Below, one piece after another: positions 25,579-35,365 of a stretch of 64,000 nucleotides of DNA. Within the stretch, counting starts at the first letter, position 1. Every line of letters begins with the position of its first letter. This DNA is from Paenibacillus sp. FJAT-26967. Its GTDB lineage: Bacteria; Bacillota; Bacilli; Paenibacillales; NBRC-103111. The stretch is from assembly GCF_001541095.1 (NCBI RefSeq), contig NZ_LMXH01000001.1:241155-305154 (forward strand), given 5' to 3'. The notes beneath the pieces were generated by a model, which ran no database searches, was not told the origin of the DNA, and saw only the letters and a program-made list of their open reading frames with translations. The position numbers and the translations under genes are program-made.

Positions 25579-26691
25579 ATGACAGCTACCAAAGGCTTGG
25601 AAGGTATTGTTGCGACAACATCGTCGATAAGCTCCATCGTGGACGGTGTGTTAACTTATCGCGGATTAGATATCGATGATTTGGCGGAAAACGCCTCCTT
25701 TGAAGAAGTCATCTACCTGCTTTGGTTCGGTAAATTGCCTAATCAATCCGAATTGGATCAGCTTCGCAGCGATTTAAATGCGAGTTCTGCAATTCCGGAT
25801 CAGGTACTTGAACAAATTAAATTGTATCCCAAAGATACAAATTCCATGGCAGCACTTCGTACGGCTGTATCCAGCCTAGCCCTATATGATGACGAAGCGA
25901 ATGATATGAGCCGTGAAGCTAACGTCCGCAAGGCGATTAAGCTGCAGGCGCAAATTCCTACCCTTATTGCCGCATTTGCGCGCATCCGTGAAGGCAAAGA
26001 ACCTGTTGCCTCCAAGGGATTGCCTTCTCTTGCTGCAAACTTTCTTTATATGCTTACGGGCAAGGAACCCGATGAAACCGCTATCACGGCTCTGGATAAG
26101 GCGCTTGTCCTTCATGCAGACCATGAACTCAACGCTTCCACTTTTGCGGCTCGTGTAACGGTTGCAACCTTGACAGATATGTATTCCGGCATCACATCGG
26201 CTATCGGCGCTCTCAAAGGCCCTCTGCACGGAGGAGCGAATGAAGCGGTTATGGCAATGCTCGAAGATATCGGTGAAGTGGAGAACGTTGTTCCTTACAT
26301 CAACCGTAAGCTAGAGAACAAAGAGAAAATCATGGGCTTCGGACACCGCGTTTATAAGAACGGCGATCCGCGCGCGAAGCATCTGCAGAAGATGTCCCAA
26401 CAGCTGACAGAATCTACGGGTCTTGGCAAATGGTATCAAATGTCCATTCAAATCGATGAGCTTGTAACGAGCCTCAAAGGATTGAAGCCTAACGTAGACT
26501 TTTATTCCGCTTCCGTGTATACGACACTTGGTATTCCTCGCGACCTGTTTACACCGATCTTCGCGATCAGCCGCGCATCCGGATGGACAGCGCACATTCT
26601 TGAGCAGTACGATAATAACCGCCTGATCCGCCCTCGTGCCGAATACACAGGCCCTACGAATCAGAAGTATGTACCGATCAACGAGCGTTAA
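25579..26691 (+). CDS. citZ: Citrate synthase
   Basis: A 370-residue type II-like bacillar citrate synthase: [13 protein letters not shown] near the start, [16 protein letters not shown] with a catalytic His, [26 protein letters not shown] with the second catalytic His, and [14 protein letters not shown] with the catalytic Asp. It condenses oxaloacetate and acetyl-CoA. AAGGAGAGG precedes the ATG. It heads the citZ-icd-mdh cluster, the oxidative entry of the TCA cycle. Confidence 0.95.
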   Translation: MTATKGLEGIVATTSSISSIVDGVLTYRGLDIDDLAENASFEEVIYLLWFGKLPNQSELDQLRSDLNASSAIPDQVLEQIKLYPKDTNSMAALRTAVSSLALYDDEANDMSREANVRKAIKLQAQIPTLIAAFARIREGKEPVASKGLPSLAANFLYMLTGKEPDETAITALDKALVLHADHELNASTFAARVTVATLTDMYSGITSAIGALKGPLHGGANEAVMAMLEDIGEVENVVPYINRKLENKEKIMGFGHRVYKNGDPRAKHLQKMSQQLTESTGLGKWYQMSIQIDELVTSLKGLKPNVDFYSASVYTTLGIPRDLFTPIFAISRASGWTAHILEQYDNNRLIRPRAEYTGPTNQKYVPINER

Positions 26692-26704
26692 TTACTAGCC
26701 GGCA

Positions 26705-26735
26705 ACGGGCTTACATAACAGGGACCCGTCTTTTT
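26705..26735 (+). terminator. Partial terminator/attenuator between citZ and icd
   Basis: ACGGG (26705-26709) pairs with CCCGT (26725-26729), followed by CTTTTT; an outer GCCGG/CCGGC pair also exists. The weak stem suggests partial read-through, letting citZ and icd be expressed both together and separately. Confidence 0.5.
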
Positions 26736-26822
26736 CCCTTGCCCGGTAATCCGGCTTCTATGTGCGTTTGCACAGAGCCTTTGCTCCCATATAACCCATT
26801 ATCGATTAGGAGGATTTTTATT

Positions 26823-28121
26823 ATGCCGAAATTTGAAAGCTATGCACTGCCGACTGAAGGTCAGTCCATCACAATTGAGAACGGTAAGCTGAACGTTCCG
26901 AACAACCCTATCATTCCATTTATCGAAGGCGACGGAACTGGTCCTGACATCTGGGCAGCTTCCCAGCGCGTTCTGGATGCAGCAGTAGAGAAAGCTTACA
27001 ATGGCGAGAAGAAAATCGCTTGGTATGAAGTTTTTGCCGGCGAGAAAGCATTCAACCAATATAACAGCTGGCTGCCGAACGATACGCTCGAAGCTATCCG
27101 CGAGTATATCGTAGCCATCAAAGGTCCTCTGACTACGCCAGTAGGCGGCGGTATCCGTTCCCTGAACGTTGCGCTTCGTCAAGAGCTGGATCTGTACACT
27201 TGCCTGCGTCCTGTCCGTTATTTCAACGGCGTACCTTCACCTGTGAAGCATCCTGAGCTCGTAGACATGGTTATCTTCCGTGAGAACACGGAAGACATCT
27301 ATGCAGGTATCGAGTATCAAGAAGGTTCCGCTGAAGTGAAGAAAGTGATCGAGTTCCTGCAAAATGAAATGGGCGCTAACAAAATCCGTTTCCCTGAAAC
27401 TTCCGGTATCGGTATTAAGCCGGTTTCCAAAGAAGGTTCCCAGCGTCTGATCCGTGCTGCGATTGAATATGCAATCAAGCATGGCCGTAAGAGCGTAACC
27501 ATCGTTCACAAAGGCAACATCATGAAATTTACCGAAGGTGCTTTCAAGAACTGGGGATACGAGCTTGCTGAGCAGGAGTTCGGCGATAAAGTATTCACTT
27601 GGGCACAATACGATAAGATCAAAGAAGAGAAAGGTACAGACGCTGCTAACCAGGCTCAGAAAGAAGCTGAAGACGCAGGCAAAATCATCGTGAAAGATGC
27701 GATTGCCGACATCGCTCTGCAGCAAGTTCTGACTCGTCCGACCGATTTCGAAGTGATTGCAACTTTGAACCTGAACGGCGACTACCTCTCCGATGCACTG
27801 GCAGCACAAGTTGGCGGTATCGGTATCGCACCGGGAGCTAACATCAACTACGTGACAGGACACGCAATCTTCGAAGCAACTCACGGTACAGCTCCGAAAT
27901 ACGCTGGTCTTGACGTAGTTAACCCGGGTTCCGTGATTCTGTCCGGCGTTATGATGCTTGAGCACCTGGGCTGGCAGGAAGCGGCTGACCTGATCTATAA
28001 AGGTATCGAGTCCGCTATCGACGCTAAGACTGTTACTTACGATTTCGCACGTCTGATGGACGGTGCTACTAAAATCAAATGCTCCGAGTTCGGTGACGCA
28101 ATCATCAAGCACATGGGCTAA
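26823..28121 (+). CDS. icd: NADP-dependent isocitrate dehydrogenase
   Basis: A 432-residue Icd: [31 protein letters not shown] with the substrate-binding Ser, [41 protein letters not shown], and [20 protein letters not shown] then [11 protein letters not shown]. It oxidises isocitrate to 2-oxoglutarate. The start is ATG 26823 directly after TAGGAGGATTTTT; an in-frame upstream ATG at 26739 lies in the intergenic region with no conservation. Codons look optimised, as expected for a highly expressed gene. Confidence 0.95.
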   Translation: MPKFESYALPTEGQSITIENGKLNVPNNPIIPFIEGDGTGPDIWAASQRVLDAAVEKAYNGEKKIAWYEVFAGEKAFNQYNSWLPNDTLEAIREYIVAIKGPLTTPVGGGIRSLNVALRQELDLYTCLRPVRYFNGVPSPVKHPELVDMVIFRENTEDIYAGIEYQEGSAEVKKVIEFLQNEMGANKIRFPETSGIGIKPVSKEGSQRLIRAAIEYAIKHGRKSVTIVHKGNIMKFTEGAFKNWGYELAEQEFGDKVFTWAQYDKIKEEKGTDAANQAQKEAEDAGKIIVKDAIADIALQQVLTRPTDFEVIATLNLNGDYLSDALAAQVGGIGIAPGANINYVTGHAIFEATHGTAPKYAGLDVVNPGSVILSGVMMLEHLGWQEAADLIYKGIESAIDAKTVTYDFARLMDGATKIKCSEFGDAIIKHMG

Positions 28122-28155
28122 TAGATATACCGCTTTACGGTTGTACAACTTCAAG

Positions 28156-28184
28156 GGACAGGCCGGGTCAGCCCGGCTGTGTCC
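28156..28184. other. Intergenic hairpin between icd and mdh
   Basis: GGACA-GG-CCGGG-TCAG-CCCGG-CTG-TGTCC, a strong GC-rich stem without a following T tract. It may be an mRNA-stability or processing element. Confidence 0.5.
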
Positions 28185-28275
28185 TTCTAAGTATTTGTGG
28201 ACTTCAGACCATTGTTACCAGATACACGCTTACCTTTCATGAAGCGGAAGATAATGAACAGGAGGTTTCACAATT

Positions 28276-29220
28276 ATGGCTATTCGCCGCAATAAAATTA
28301 CGGTTGTAGGTGCAGGTTTTACGGGAGCAACGACAGCTCTTATGCTGGCTCAAAAGGAACTGGGAGACGTCGTTCTCGTCGATATCCCACAACTAGAAAA
28401 CCCGACAAAAGGTAAAGCTCTCGACATGATGGAAGCAAGTCCGGTTCAAGGCTTCGACAGCAACATCGTGGGTACGTCTTCTTATGAAGATGCAGCTGGT
28501 TCCGATATCGTGATTATTACTGCAGGTATTGCGCGTAAGCCTGGTATGAGCCGTGATGACCTTGTGAACACCAATGCAGGCATCGTAAGATCCGTTTGCG
28601 ATAACGTTAAGCAGCATTGTCCGGATTCCATCGTGATTATCCTCAGCAACCCGGTAGATGCGATGACTTATGTGGCTTACGAGGCGCTAGGATTCGAAAA
28701 AGAGCGTGTAATCGGCCAATCCGGCGTGCTGGATACGGCACGTTACTGCACATTCATCGCTCAAGAGCTGAACGTATCGGTGGAAGACGTCCGCGGTTTC
28801 GTTCTTGGCGGTCATGGGGATGACATGGTGCCGCTCGTACGTTATTCCAACGTTGGCGGTATTCCGATCGAAAAGCTGATTCCTGCTGAGCGTATCGAAG
28901 CGATTGTACAACGTACACGTACAGGCGGCGGCGAGATCGTTAACCTGCTCGGTAACGGCAGTGCATACTATGCTCCTGCAGCTTCCCTGGTTCAAATGGC
29001 TGAAGCTATCCTGAAAGACAAGAAGCGTATCATTCCTGCAATCGCTCTGCTGCAAGGCGAATACGGCTATGAAGACCTGTTCATGGGCGTTCCGACTCTG
29101 CTCGGCGCAAAAGGAATCGAAAAAGTATTTGAACTTGAACTGACTGGCGAAGAGAAAACAGCACTCGACAAGTCCGCTGATTCCGTTCGCAGCGTAATCA
29201 AAGTCGTAACGGGCGCTTAA
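28276..29220 (+). CDS. mdh: Malate dehydrogenase (LDH-like, NAD-dependent)
   Basis: A 314-residue Mdh with Rossmann motif [14 protein letters not shown], the mobile loop [16 protein letters not shown] carrying the substrate Arg residues, the NAD-binding [13 protein letters not shown], and the catalytic His in [12 protein letters not shown]. The Arg in the loop (ARKPGMSR) marks malate rather than lactate specificity. AGGAGGTTT precedes the ATG. It ends the citZ-icd-mdh group and is followed by a strong terminator. Confidence 0.95.
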   Translation: MAIRRNKITVVGAGFTGATTALMLAQKELGDVVLVDIPQLENPTKGKALDMMEASPVQGFDSNIVGTSSYEDAAGSDIVIITAGIARKPGMSRDDLVNTNAGIVRSVCDNVKQHCPDSIVIILSNPVDAMTYVAYEALGFEKERVIGQSGVLDTARYCTFIAQELNVSVEDVRGFVLGGHGDDMVPLVRYSNVGGIPIEKLIPAERIEAIVQRTRTGGGEIVNLLGNGSAYYAPAASLVQMAEAILKDKKRIIPAIALLQGEYGYEDLFMGVPTLLGAKGIEKVFELELTGEEKTALDKSADSVRSVIKVVTGA

Positions 29221-29255
29221 TTGATTTGTCCGGTTGCTGTCATAAATAGTACTCC

Positions 29256-29286
29256 ACAGAGAAGAGCCGATTCGGCTCTTTTCTGT
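29256..29286. terminator. Terminator after mdh
   Basis: Near-perfect palindrome of 31 bases: AGAAGAGCCGA facing TTCGGCTCTTTTCT with a TTTT run in the distal arm. Confidence 0.85.
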
Positions 29287-29421
29287 TGTCTGGGGGAAAC
29301 GGTGCGGGAGTTGCTAGAACTTGGCACCGAGCAGATGATACTGCGCGAAATCGAAAGCGAATGTGAAATTGAAAGCGTAGGCGTGTGCTTAGTGCTAAGG
29401 ATTTTGCTTATAAAAACATAT

Positions 29422-29449
29422 AAAAAAGCTGTCCGTTATTCGGACAGCT
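29422..29449 (-). terminator. Terminator overlapping the end of the HD nucleotidase gene
   Basis: Stem AGCTGTCCG/CGGACAGCT (29427-29435, 29441-29449), loop AATAA on the minus strand, then TTTTTT. The TAA stop of the gene (29436-29438) lies in the hairpin loop. Confidence 0.9.
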
Positions 29450-30032
29450 CATCAAGTGTTTTCTCAAGGCTGGGGGCAAGACGGGTGAGGAAGTAATTCA
29501 CTTCGGGCATATCCAGTTCTGAGATGGACCGCTCGATCTGTTTCTTGGCGGTGCCGAACTCGCGGTTGCCGGCTGACAGTTCGGCCGTGCATTTTAAGTA
29601 GGCGTCAAGCAGATCTGCCGCTTTGACGATCCTGGAGAGCTCTGGATCAGCATGTCCGCATATGAGCGGCTCATAGGTGCTTCTGAGCTCGTCAGGGATC
29701 ATGGTAACCAGCTTGTCCGCTGCAAGCTGTTCGATCTCGCGGAAATTCCGCAGAATGTGCGGATTGTGGTGCTTGACCGGCGTCGGAATGTCGCCGGTAA
29801 TGACTTCCGTGACATCATGGAACAATGCCAAGGAGACGGCCCTGTCGGTCGGCAGCTGTTTGCCGAATACTTCGTTGCCGATGGTGCACAGCACATGAGT
29901 GAGCAGTGAAACATGGTACGAATGCTCGGCGACATTCTCATATACCGTGCTGCGCATGAGACTCCACCGCTGTATATAACGCAGCCGGTACAAATACGCG
30001 AAGAAATGGTGCTCTGATTCCATGTCAGCCAT
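29436..30032 (-). CDS. HD-domain 5'-deoxynucleotidase, YfbR-like
   Basis: A 198-residue HD-domain hydrolase: His in EHSYHVSLLTHVL, the HD pair in LALFHDVTEVITGDIPTPVK, and Asp in KAADLLDAYLKC form the metal-binding set. It closely matches the YfbR/YqfA-like 5'-deoxyribonucleotidases, which hydrolyse dNMPs to deoxynucleosides and take part in dNTP balance. GGAAAGGAGC lies before the ATG. It is convergent with mdh, and its coding sequence ends inside its own terminator. Confidence 0.85.
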   Translation of the reverse strand: MADMESEHHFFAYLYRLRYIQRWSLMRSTVYENVAEHSYHVSLLTHVLCTIGNEVFGKQLPTDRAVSLALFHDVTEVITGDIPTPVKHHNPHILRNFREIEQLAADKLVTMIPDELRSTYEPLICGHADPELSRIVKAADLLDAYLKCTAELSAGNREFGTAKKQIERSISELDMPEVNYFLTRLAPSLEKTLDELSE

Positions 30033-30290
30033 GTAGGGGCTCCTTTCCGCTTATGCCGGTATGGGTGCAAAGGTTCCGTGTACCCGCACGCAGCAGCGGG
30101 TATGCGGTTCAGCGTGGATATGTAAAGATGGCGAAAGCTAAAAGTTACCTGCCGGAAACCAGGATACAAGCAAATGACCGGGCGGGAATCGCCGCGGCCG
30201 TAATAACGAGTGTCCGGCACAACACGGTACGATCCGGTACAACCTGGTGTGCCGGTTCGTCCGGGTCAGGATTCCTGACCTGCGAGGCCG

Positions 30291-31463
30291 TTATGGACCT
30301 GCGGGTGTTTTTGACTCTGCCTGCCTGATTAGGGGCTGCTCCCGCCAATCGATGTAGCCGCTTCTGCGGTTGTAGGTGATTTCACGCCCGAGCAGCTGCT
30401 GCAGGTCGGGAAGATTAATCCGAAGTACGGATTGTTCCCTGCGGATAGGTTCTTGCAGTTGAACGTTGCCCTCGCCGGATGTGAACAGCTTGCTCCCGAC
30501 ATTGCCGGTCAAGGACCTGTCGCCGAGCCGGACAAGAATAGAGCTGCCGTCATCGACAACAGTTCCGCCCAGTCTGGATACGGCATCGGCCAGGTCGACT
30601 GCGGTGAATGTGTCCGGCCGGGCTACTGTCCTGCGCTTCAGCATGGTATGAAGCCTCTCAGGGGTAATCCACGGGCTGCCGGCATTGATTCGCGGAATGC
30701 GCATACGGTCCGCTTCCCGGGTTGCCATCTGCGGGATGATGGTAAAGCCGTAATTGAAGCCTGCCTGGCGGAACAAATCGGCTCCTTCTTCATTGATGAT
30801 GCCATAAGGATAAGCGACCGTATCGACCGGAAGGTCCTGAAGGGGCTCCAGCTTGTTCGCGCAAGCCGCCGCATCCGCCGATATCCTGGTCCGGTACTCG
30901 GCATCCGTCTCGCTTCTGCCGTCCCGTGTGTCCCTTCCGACAAGTGCAGCTTCTCCGTTAGGAAGTTTGCGGTGCGAACCGTCCGTATGGCACTGGACTT
31001 CCATGAAATTCGTTTCCCTGGACATGCGGGCGAGTTCTTCTGGGGACATGGACGGGATATACGTAGACTTCGGATCGGCAAGCGCATCCGTTATCATGAA
31101 GTTGACGGCGGGAACGCGAAGCTCACGCAGAATCGGATAAGCATTCTTGTAGACACTCTCGTATCCATCGTCAAAGGTGACAAGTACGGCATTATCGGGT
31201 ACCGTGGCGCCGTCCATGTACTGCTTAAATTCCTGCAGAGAAATAAAATGATAGCCTTTGCTGAGTAAGAACTGCAATTGATCGCGGAAGAGCTGGCTTG
31301 TAATGGTGCTCGTACTTGTATCCTCATCGTGAATATGGTGGTACATCAAGACAGCCACCTGGTCCCGGTACAGCACTTGGTTCCTCTCCGCCTGGGTGGG
31401 TACAAGCAGTGCGCCCAGTCCGATCACGGAAAAAAGCAGGGCACTAATAAGTCGTTTGTGCAT
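30291..31463 (-). CDS. Secreted polysaccharide deacetylase with copper-amine-oxidase-like stalk domain
   Basis: A 390-residue exported protein. A signal peptide (1-25, ALLVPTQAE cleavage region) is followed by an NodB-type deacetylase domain (about 35-270) with VLMYHHIHDED, LVTFDDGYESVY (catalytic Asp pair), metal His in QCHTDGSHRKL, and YPYG; the C-terminal third (about 285-375) resembles the copper amine oxidase N-terminal-like domain common in Paenibacillus secreted proteins. Likely substrates are peptidoglycan or an N-acetylated wall polymer. It is divergent from the fumarase gene. The 258-base gap on its 3' side contains nested inverted repeats but no gene. Confidence 0.85.
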   Translation of the reverse strand: MHKRLISALLFSVIGLGALLVPTQAERNQVLYRDQVAVLMYHHIHDEDTSTSTITSQLFRDQLQFLLSKGYHFISLQEFKQYMDGATVPDNAVLVTFDDGYESVYKNAYPILRELRVPAVNFMITDALADPKSTYIPSMSPEELARMSRETNFMEVQCHTDGSHRKLPNGEAALVGRDTRDGRSETDAEYRTRISADAAACANKLEPLQDLPVDTVAYPYGIINEEGADLFRQAGFNYGFTIIPQMATREADRMRIPRINAGSPWITPERLHTMLKRRTVARPDTFTAVDLADAVSRLGGTVVDDGSSILVRLGDRSLTGNVGSKLFTSGEGNVQLQEPIRREQSVLRINLPDLQQLLGREITYNRRSGYIDWREQPLIRQAESKTPAGP

Positions 31464-31496
31464 GGATGGATATGCTCCTTGTTTCTATTATCCTTG

Positions 31497-31527
31497 GTGA
31501 CAAGCGGTGATAACAGTGTGGTATAAT
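31497..31527 (+). promoter_or_regulatory. Promoter of the fumarase gene
   Basis: TGACA-containing -35 region (31497-31503) and extended -10 TGGTATAAT (TATAAT at 31522-31527), 18-19 bases apart, about 80 bases before the start codon. Confidence 0.55.
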
Positions 31528-31612
31528 TAAAGTATTGGAATAATGAGTTTTCCTGGACAGGTTCCAGGATGCAGACTCGTAAGATGTGACCAGAGGAGAG
31601 GAGATCAACACC

Positions 31613-33199
31613 ATGCAGCAGTTTCTACAAAGTGTATATGACCTGATCGTGGAAACATCCACGAACCTTCCTGCAGACGTTCGCCGGGCGATTCGCCATG
31701 CCCGGACACTGGAGGATCAAGGAACCCGAGCAGCGCTTTCGCTGAGTACGATCGCTCAGAATATTGGTATGGCGGAAGCCAACGTATCTCCGATTTGTCA
31801 AGATACGGGAATGCCTACGTTTATTATACACTGTCCGGTTGGAGCTGACCAAATCACGATGAAGCGTCAAATCCGTGAAGCGGTGGCGCAAGCGACTAAA
31901 GACAGCAAGCTTCGCACGAACTCAGTCGATTCGCTTACTGGAGAGAATACAGGAGACAACCTGGGACCGGGTACTCCGGTGATTCACTTCGAGCAGTGGG
32001 AACGCAGCGATATTGAAGTTAAGCTTATTCTAAAAGGCGGCGGCTGCGAGAACAAGAACATCCAGTACAGCCTGCCTGCTGAGATTCCGGGCCTCGGCAA
32101 AGCCGGCCGGGATCTCGACGGCATCCGCAAGTGCGTGATGCATTCCGTGTATCAGGCTCAAGGTCAAGGATGCAGCGCAGGCGTTATCGGCGTCGGCATC
32201 GGCGGCGACCGGACCACGGGCTATGAGCTTGCCAAGCATCAGCTTTTCCGCAGGCTCGATGATGTGAATCCGAATGAGGATCTGCGTAAGCTGGAAGATT
32301 ATGTGATGGAGAACGCCAATAAGCTCGGAATCGGAACGATGGGCTTCGGTGGACAAGTGACTTTACTCGGCTGTAAAGTCGGAGTCATGAACCGTCTGCC
32401 GGCAAGTTTCTTCGTATCCGTAGCGTATAACTGCTGGGCATACCGCCGTCAAGGTGTCGTCCTGGATGCTTCGACAGGCGAGATCCGCGAATGGTCTTAC
32501 GAGCGCGGCTCCGATGTTCCGATGGAAAACGCGGCGCTCGATCAAGCGGCACCTGTGGAAGAAGCTCCGTCCCCGGCAATCGCAGCTGCGGTACAAGCGG
32601 AAGCGCCTGCCCGGCAGCGCGAAATTGTTCTTCAGACTCCGATCAGCGAAGAGCAAATCCGTGAGCTGAAAGTAGGCGATGTGGTCATCATTAACGGTAC
32701 GATGCACACAGGCCGTGACGCGCTGCACAAATACTTGATGGACCACGATGCTCCTGTGGATCTTAACGGCGCAGCCATTTATCACTGCGGTCCGGTAATG
32801 AGCAAAGATCAGGCAGGCAACTGGCAAGTCCGGGCAGCAGGTCCGACAACCAGCATCCGGGAAGAGCCTTACCAGGGAGATATTATTAAGAAGTTCGGCA
32901 TCCGTGCTGTCATCGGCAAAGGCGGTATGGGGCCCAAAACGCTCGCCGCTCTTAACGAGCATGGCGGTGTGTATTTGAATGCGATCGGCGGCGCGGCGCA
33001 ATACTATGCGAGGTGTTTCAAAAAGGTTGAGGGTGTAGACTTTATGGAATTCGGTATTCCGGAAGCCATGTGGCACTTGGAGACGGAAGGCTTCGCTGCG
33101 ATTGTGACGATGGACTCTCACGGCAACAGCCTGCATGCGGATGTAGAGAAGAATTCCCTTCAGAAGCTGGAGCAATTTAAAGAGCCGGTATTCATTTAA
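31613..33199 (+). CDS. fumA: Class I fumarate hydratase (fused alpha and beta domains)
   Basis: A 528-residue iron-sulfur fumarase. The alpha domain (1-285) has SPICQDTGMPTF, GGGCENKN and GQGCSAGVIGVGIGGDR, supplying the three Cys ligands of a [4Fe-4S] cluster. A Pro/Ala/Glu-rich linker (about 305-335) joins the beta domain (335-528), with GTMHTGRDALHKYLMD, GPTTSIREEPYQGDII, IGKGGMG. It interconverts fumarate and malate and thus supplements citZ-icd-mdh nearby. The start is ATG 31613 behind AGGAGAGGAG; an in-frame ATG at 31586 precedes that site. Confidence 0.9.
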   Translation: MQQFLQSVYDLIVETSTNLPADVRRAIRHARTLEDQGTRAALSLSTIAQNIGMAEANVSPICQDTGMPTFIIHCPVGADQITMKRQIREAVAQATKDSKLRTNSVDSLTGENTGDNLGPGTPVIHFEQWERSDIEVKLILKGGGCENKNIQYSLPAEIPGLGKAGRDLDGIRKCVMHSVYQAQGQGCSAGVIGVGIGGDRTTGYELAKHQLFRRLDDVNPNEDLRKLEDYVMENANKLGIGTMGFGGQVTLLGCKVGVMNRLPASFFVSVAYNCWAYRRQGVVLDASTGEIREWSYERGSDVPMENAALDQAAPVEEAPSPAIAAAVQAEAPARQREIVLQTPISEEQIRELKVGDVVIINGTMHTGRDALHKYLMDHDAPVDLNGAAIYHCGPVMSKDQAGNWQVRAAGPTTSIREEPYQGDIIKKFGIRAVIGKGGMGPKTLAALNEHGGVYLNAIGGAAQYYARCFKKVEGVDFMEFGIPEAMWHLETEGFAAIVTMDSHGNSLHADVEKNSLQKLEQFKEPVFI

Positions 33200-33257
33200 T
33201 ACTTGTAATATAATTGGAATACGGACTTATACGATGATTAAAAAGTTGTGAATATAA

Positions 33258-33291
33258 GGAAGCCGGAGGCAATTCGCTTCCGGTTTTCTTG
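33258..33291 (+). terminator. Terminator after fumarase
   Basis: CCGGAGGC-AATTC-GCTTCCGG-type stem (33263-33282) followed by TTTTCTT. Confidence 0.75.
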
Positions 33292-33294
33292 CCA

Positions 33295-33311
33295 TTTACA
33301 TAATCTTTACT
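33295..33311 (+). promoter_or_regulatory. Pho-box pair upstream of phoR
   Basis: TTTACA (33295-33300), 5 bases, TTTACT (33306-33311): two PhoP-type half sites with 11-base periodicity. A further CTTACA lies at 33332-33337 but out of phase. Only two in-phase repeats are seen, where strong PhoP sites usually have four. Confidence 0.4.
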
Positions 33312-33443
33312 TTTGTTGCCCGCGGCGGGAGCTTACACTTAAGATGGAATTTGTGTGTCTGCAAATACGGTATAAAAGAACGATAGCTATTAAGGCAGAC
33401 ACTAGCAATAAGATGATCCCGACGTTTGGAGTGAAAAGAACCG

Positions 33444-35243
33444 ATGCATAAATTTCGTGTCCGATTAACTGTTATTCTTATGATCATGATCGGGGGCTCC
33501 ATGCTGATCGCCGGTGTGTTTATGGCGAAGCTGCTTGAGGACTCCCATATAAAAGAACTGGAGAGCAATCTCGTACGCGAGCTTCGCGTGATGGAAACAA
33601 TGGGCGACTGGAACCGTGCAGGCAAAGAAGAGTTCCTGATTCCGTATTATACGCAGCAGGCACAGCGTCTGAAGCAATATACGGAAGCTCGTGTTACTTA
33701 TATCCGGGAAGACGGCCGAGTTCTGGGAGATTCCGATGAGAATCCGGCAGAAATGGATAATCACATGAATCGGGCCGAAATCAGTCAAGCTATGAAGGAA
33801 GGCGCGGGTTATACCATCCGTCACAGCAATACGCTGGAGCGGAATATGCTGTATGCGGCGATACCTGTAAGAGACGGCAGAGGTGAAGTGAGCGGATACC
33901 TGCGGCTTGCGATTAGTCTGGAGCAAGTGGAACAGACAATCCGCCATCTGTGGCTGTTCCTGCTCACCGGACTGCTTATCTTGTTCGCGGCAGCGGGCAT
34001 AATCAGTTACCGGATTGCCAGAGGTTTGACCCGGCCGATTGAGAATATTACTCAAGTCGCCCAGCAGATTACGAACCGCAATTACAAAGCGCGGGTAGAA
34101 ACTCAAAGCCTGGATGAGGTGGGGCAGCTGGGCCAGGCGATTAACCGGATGGCTGACAGCCTCCAGATGCAGATGAACCGGATTCTGGAGCATGAGGGAC
34201 GCCTTAAAGGTGTCCTTGAGAATATGGGCAGCGGCATTCTGATGGTGGATAAGGATCAGCGGATCGTACTTGTAAACAGGTCTGTGGAAGATATTCTGGG
34301 CTTCTCTTCGAGTGAACTGTACGGGAAGAAGTATAATGAAGCCAAGCAGCAGTTCGAATTGACGAAGCTGATTCAGGAATGTATAGAAACGAATAAATAT
34401 ATCCGCGAAGAAAAGATTTTCTATTATCCGGTGGAGCGGATTCTGGAAATAAGTCTGAGCCCGATTCTTCAGGCGGGCGGGGAATGGTCGGGCGTGCTGG
34501 TCGTTCTGCACGACATTACCGCGATCCGCCGTCTGGAGCGGATGCGCAGCGAGTTTGTCGCCAATGTATCCCATGAGCTCAAGACGCCGATTGCAGCTGT
34601 AAAAGGCTTCTCCGAAACGCTGCTGGCGGGCGCACTTGACGACCGCGAGACCGCGAAGTCGTTCCTGCAAATTATTTTTGATGAAAGCGAACGGTTGAAC
34701 AGGCTGGTTGGGGATATTCTGGAGTTATCCAAAATCGAGTCCAAACGCATTCCTCTCCAGCTGTCGCCTACGAGCCTGGACAGCATTATTGAAAAATCTC
34801 TTCAAATGATGGAGTCAGAAGCGGCGAAGAAGAAGATATCCCTATCCATGAGTGCAGAGGAGAATCTCTATCTGGAAGCGGACGAAGACCGGATCAGCCA
34901 GATTCTCATTAATCTCCTGGCCAATGGAATTAATTATACGCCGGAAGGCGGGACGGTATCGGTACAGGCCGAGTCGATTGAGCATGATGGCGGTATGGAT
35001 GATGAACGTATCCGGATAAGCATTAAAGACAGCGGCATCGGAATACCAAGTAAGGATTTGCCGCGTATTTTCGAAAGATTCTACAGGGTAGATAAGGCAA
35101 GATCCCGGAGTTCAGGCGGAACCGGATTGGGTCTGTCGATTGTGAAGCATCTGGTCGATATGCACCAGGGTACGATCCGCGTAGAAAGCGAAGTCGGCTC
35201 CGGAACCGAATTTATTATCGAGCTGCCGGTCATTCATCCTTAG
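33444..35243 (+). CDS. phoR: PhoR-type sensor histidine kinase
   Basis: A 599-residue kinase: TM1 (about 8-28), extracytoplasmic PhoR-like sensor region (30-165), TM2 (about 170-192), HAMP (193-245; RGLTRPIENITQVAQQI), PAS (about 255-360), HisKA with FVANVSHELKTPIAAVKGF (phospho-acceptor His377) and HATPase with ILINLLANGINYT, DSGIGIP and GGTGLGLSIVKHLV. This is the PhoR architecture for phosphate limitation. Unlike B. subtilis, where phoP precedes phoR, here phoR comes first and phoP follows with its own Pho-box promoter. GGAGTG is the nearest ribosome binding site, somewhat far from the ATG. Confidence 0.88.
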   Translation: MHKFRVRLTVILMIMIGGSMLIAGVFMAKLLEDSHIKELESNLVRELRVMETMGDWNRAGKEEFLIPYYTQQAQRLKQYTEARVTYIREDGRVLGDSDENPAEMDNHMNRAEISQAMKEGAGYTIRHSNTLERNMLYAAIPVRDGRGEVSGYLRLAISLEQVEQTIRHLWLFLLTGLLILFAAAGIISYRIARGLTRPIENITQVAQQITNRNYKARVETQSLDEVGQLGQAINRMADSLQMQMNRILEHEGRLKGVLENMGSGILMVDKDQRIVLVNRSVEDILGFSSSELYGKKYNEAKQQFELTKLIQECIETNKYIREEKIFYYPVERILEISLSPILQAGGEWSGVLVVLHDITAIRRLERMRSEFVANVSHELKTPIAAVKGFSETLLAGALDDRETAKSFLQIIFDESERLNRLVGDILELSKIESKRIPLQLSPTSLDSIIEKSLQMMESEAAKKKISLSMSAEENLYLEADEDRISQILINLLANGINYTPEGGTVSVQAESIEHDGGMDDERIRISIKDSGIGIPSKDLPRIFERFYRVDKARSRSSGGTGLGLSIVKHLVDMHQGTIRVESEVGSGTEFIIELPVIHP

Positions 35244-35265
35244 ACGCGGTGTTTTTTGAGGATAG

Positions 35266-35319
35266 TTTACATGGCCTTAATGATTTGTTTACATGAGATT
35301 TACATTTCACTGGTATGAT
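35266..35319 (+). promoter_or_regulatory. Pho-box array and promoter of phoP
   Basis: TTTACA occurs at 35266-35271, 35288-35293 and 35299-35304, i.e. at offsets 0, 22 and 33, all in register with the 11-base period of PhoP binding sites; the missing position at 35277 holds a weaker TTAATG-like match. An extended -10 (TGGTATGAT; TATGAT 35314-35319) follows with no -35 box, as expected of a PhoP-activated promoter. This predicts autoregulation. Confidence 0.75.
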
Positions 35320-35365
35320 TAGCTTACACTAGTCGTACAAGACGTTAAAAGGCGTGGGGGACACG

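Noticed and set aside
25461..25679. 72-codon ORF across the citZ promoter and start
   Set aside because: It overlaps the predicted promoter and the citZ N-terminus out of frame; its aromatic-rich product looks random.
29221..29496. 91-codon ORF after mdh
   Set aside because: It begins at the base after the mdh stop, passes through two terminators and enters the antisense of the HD gene.
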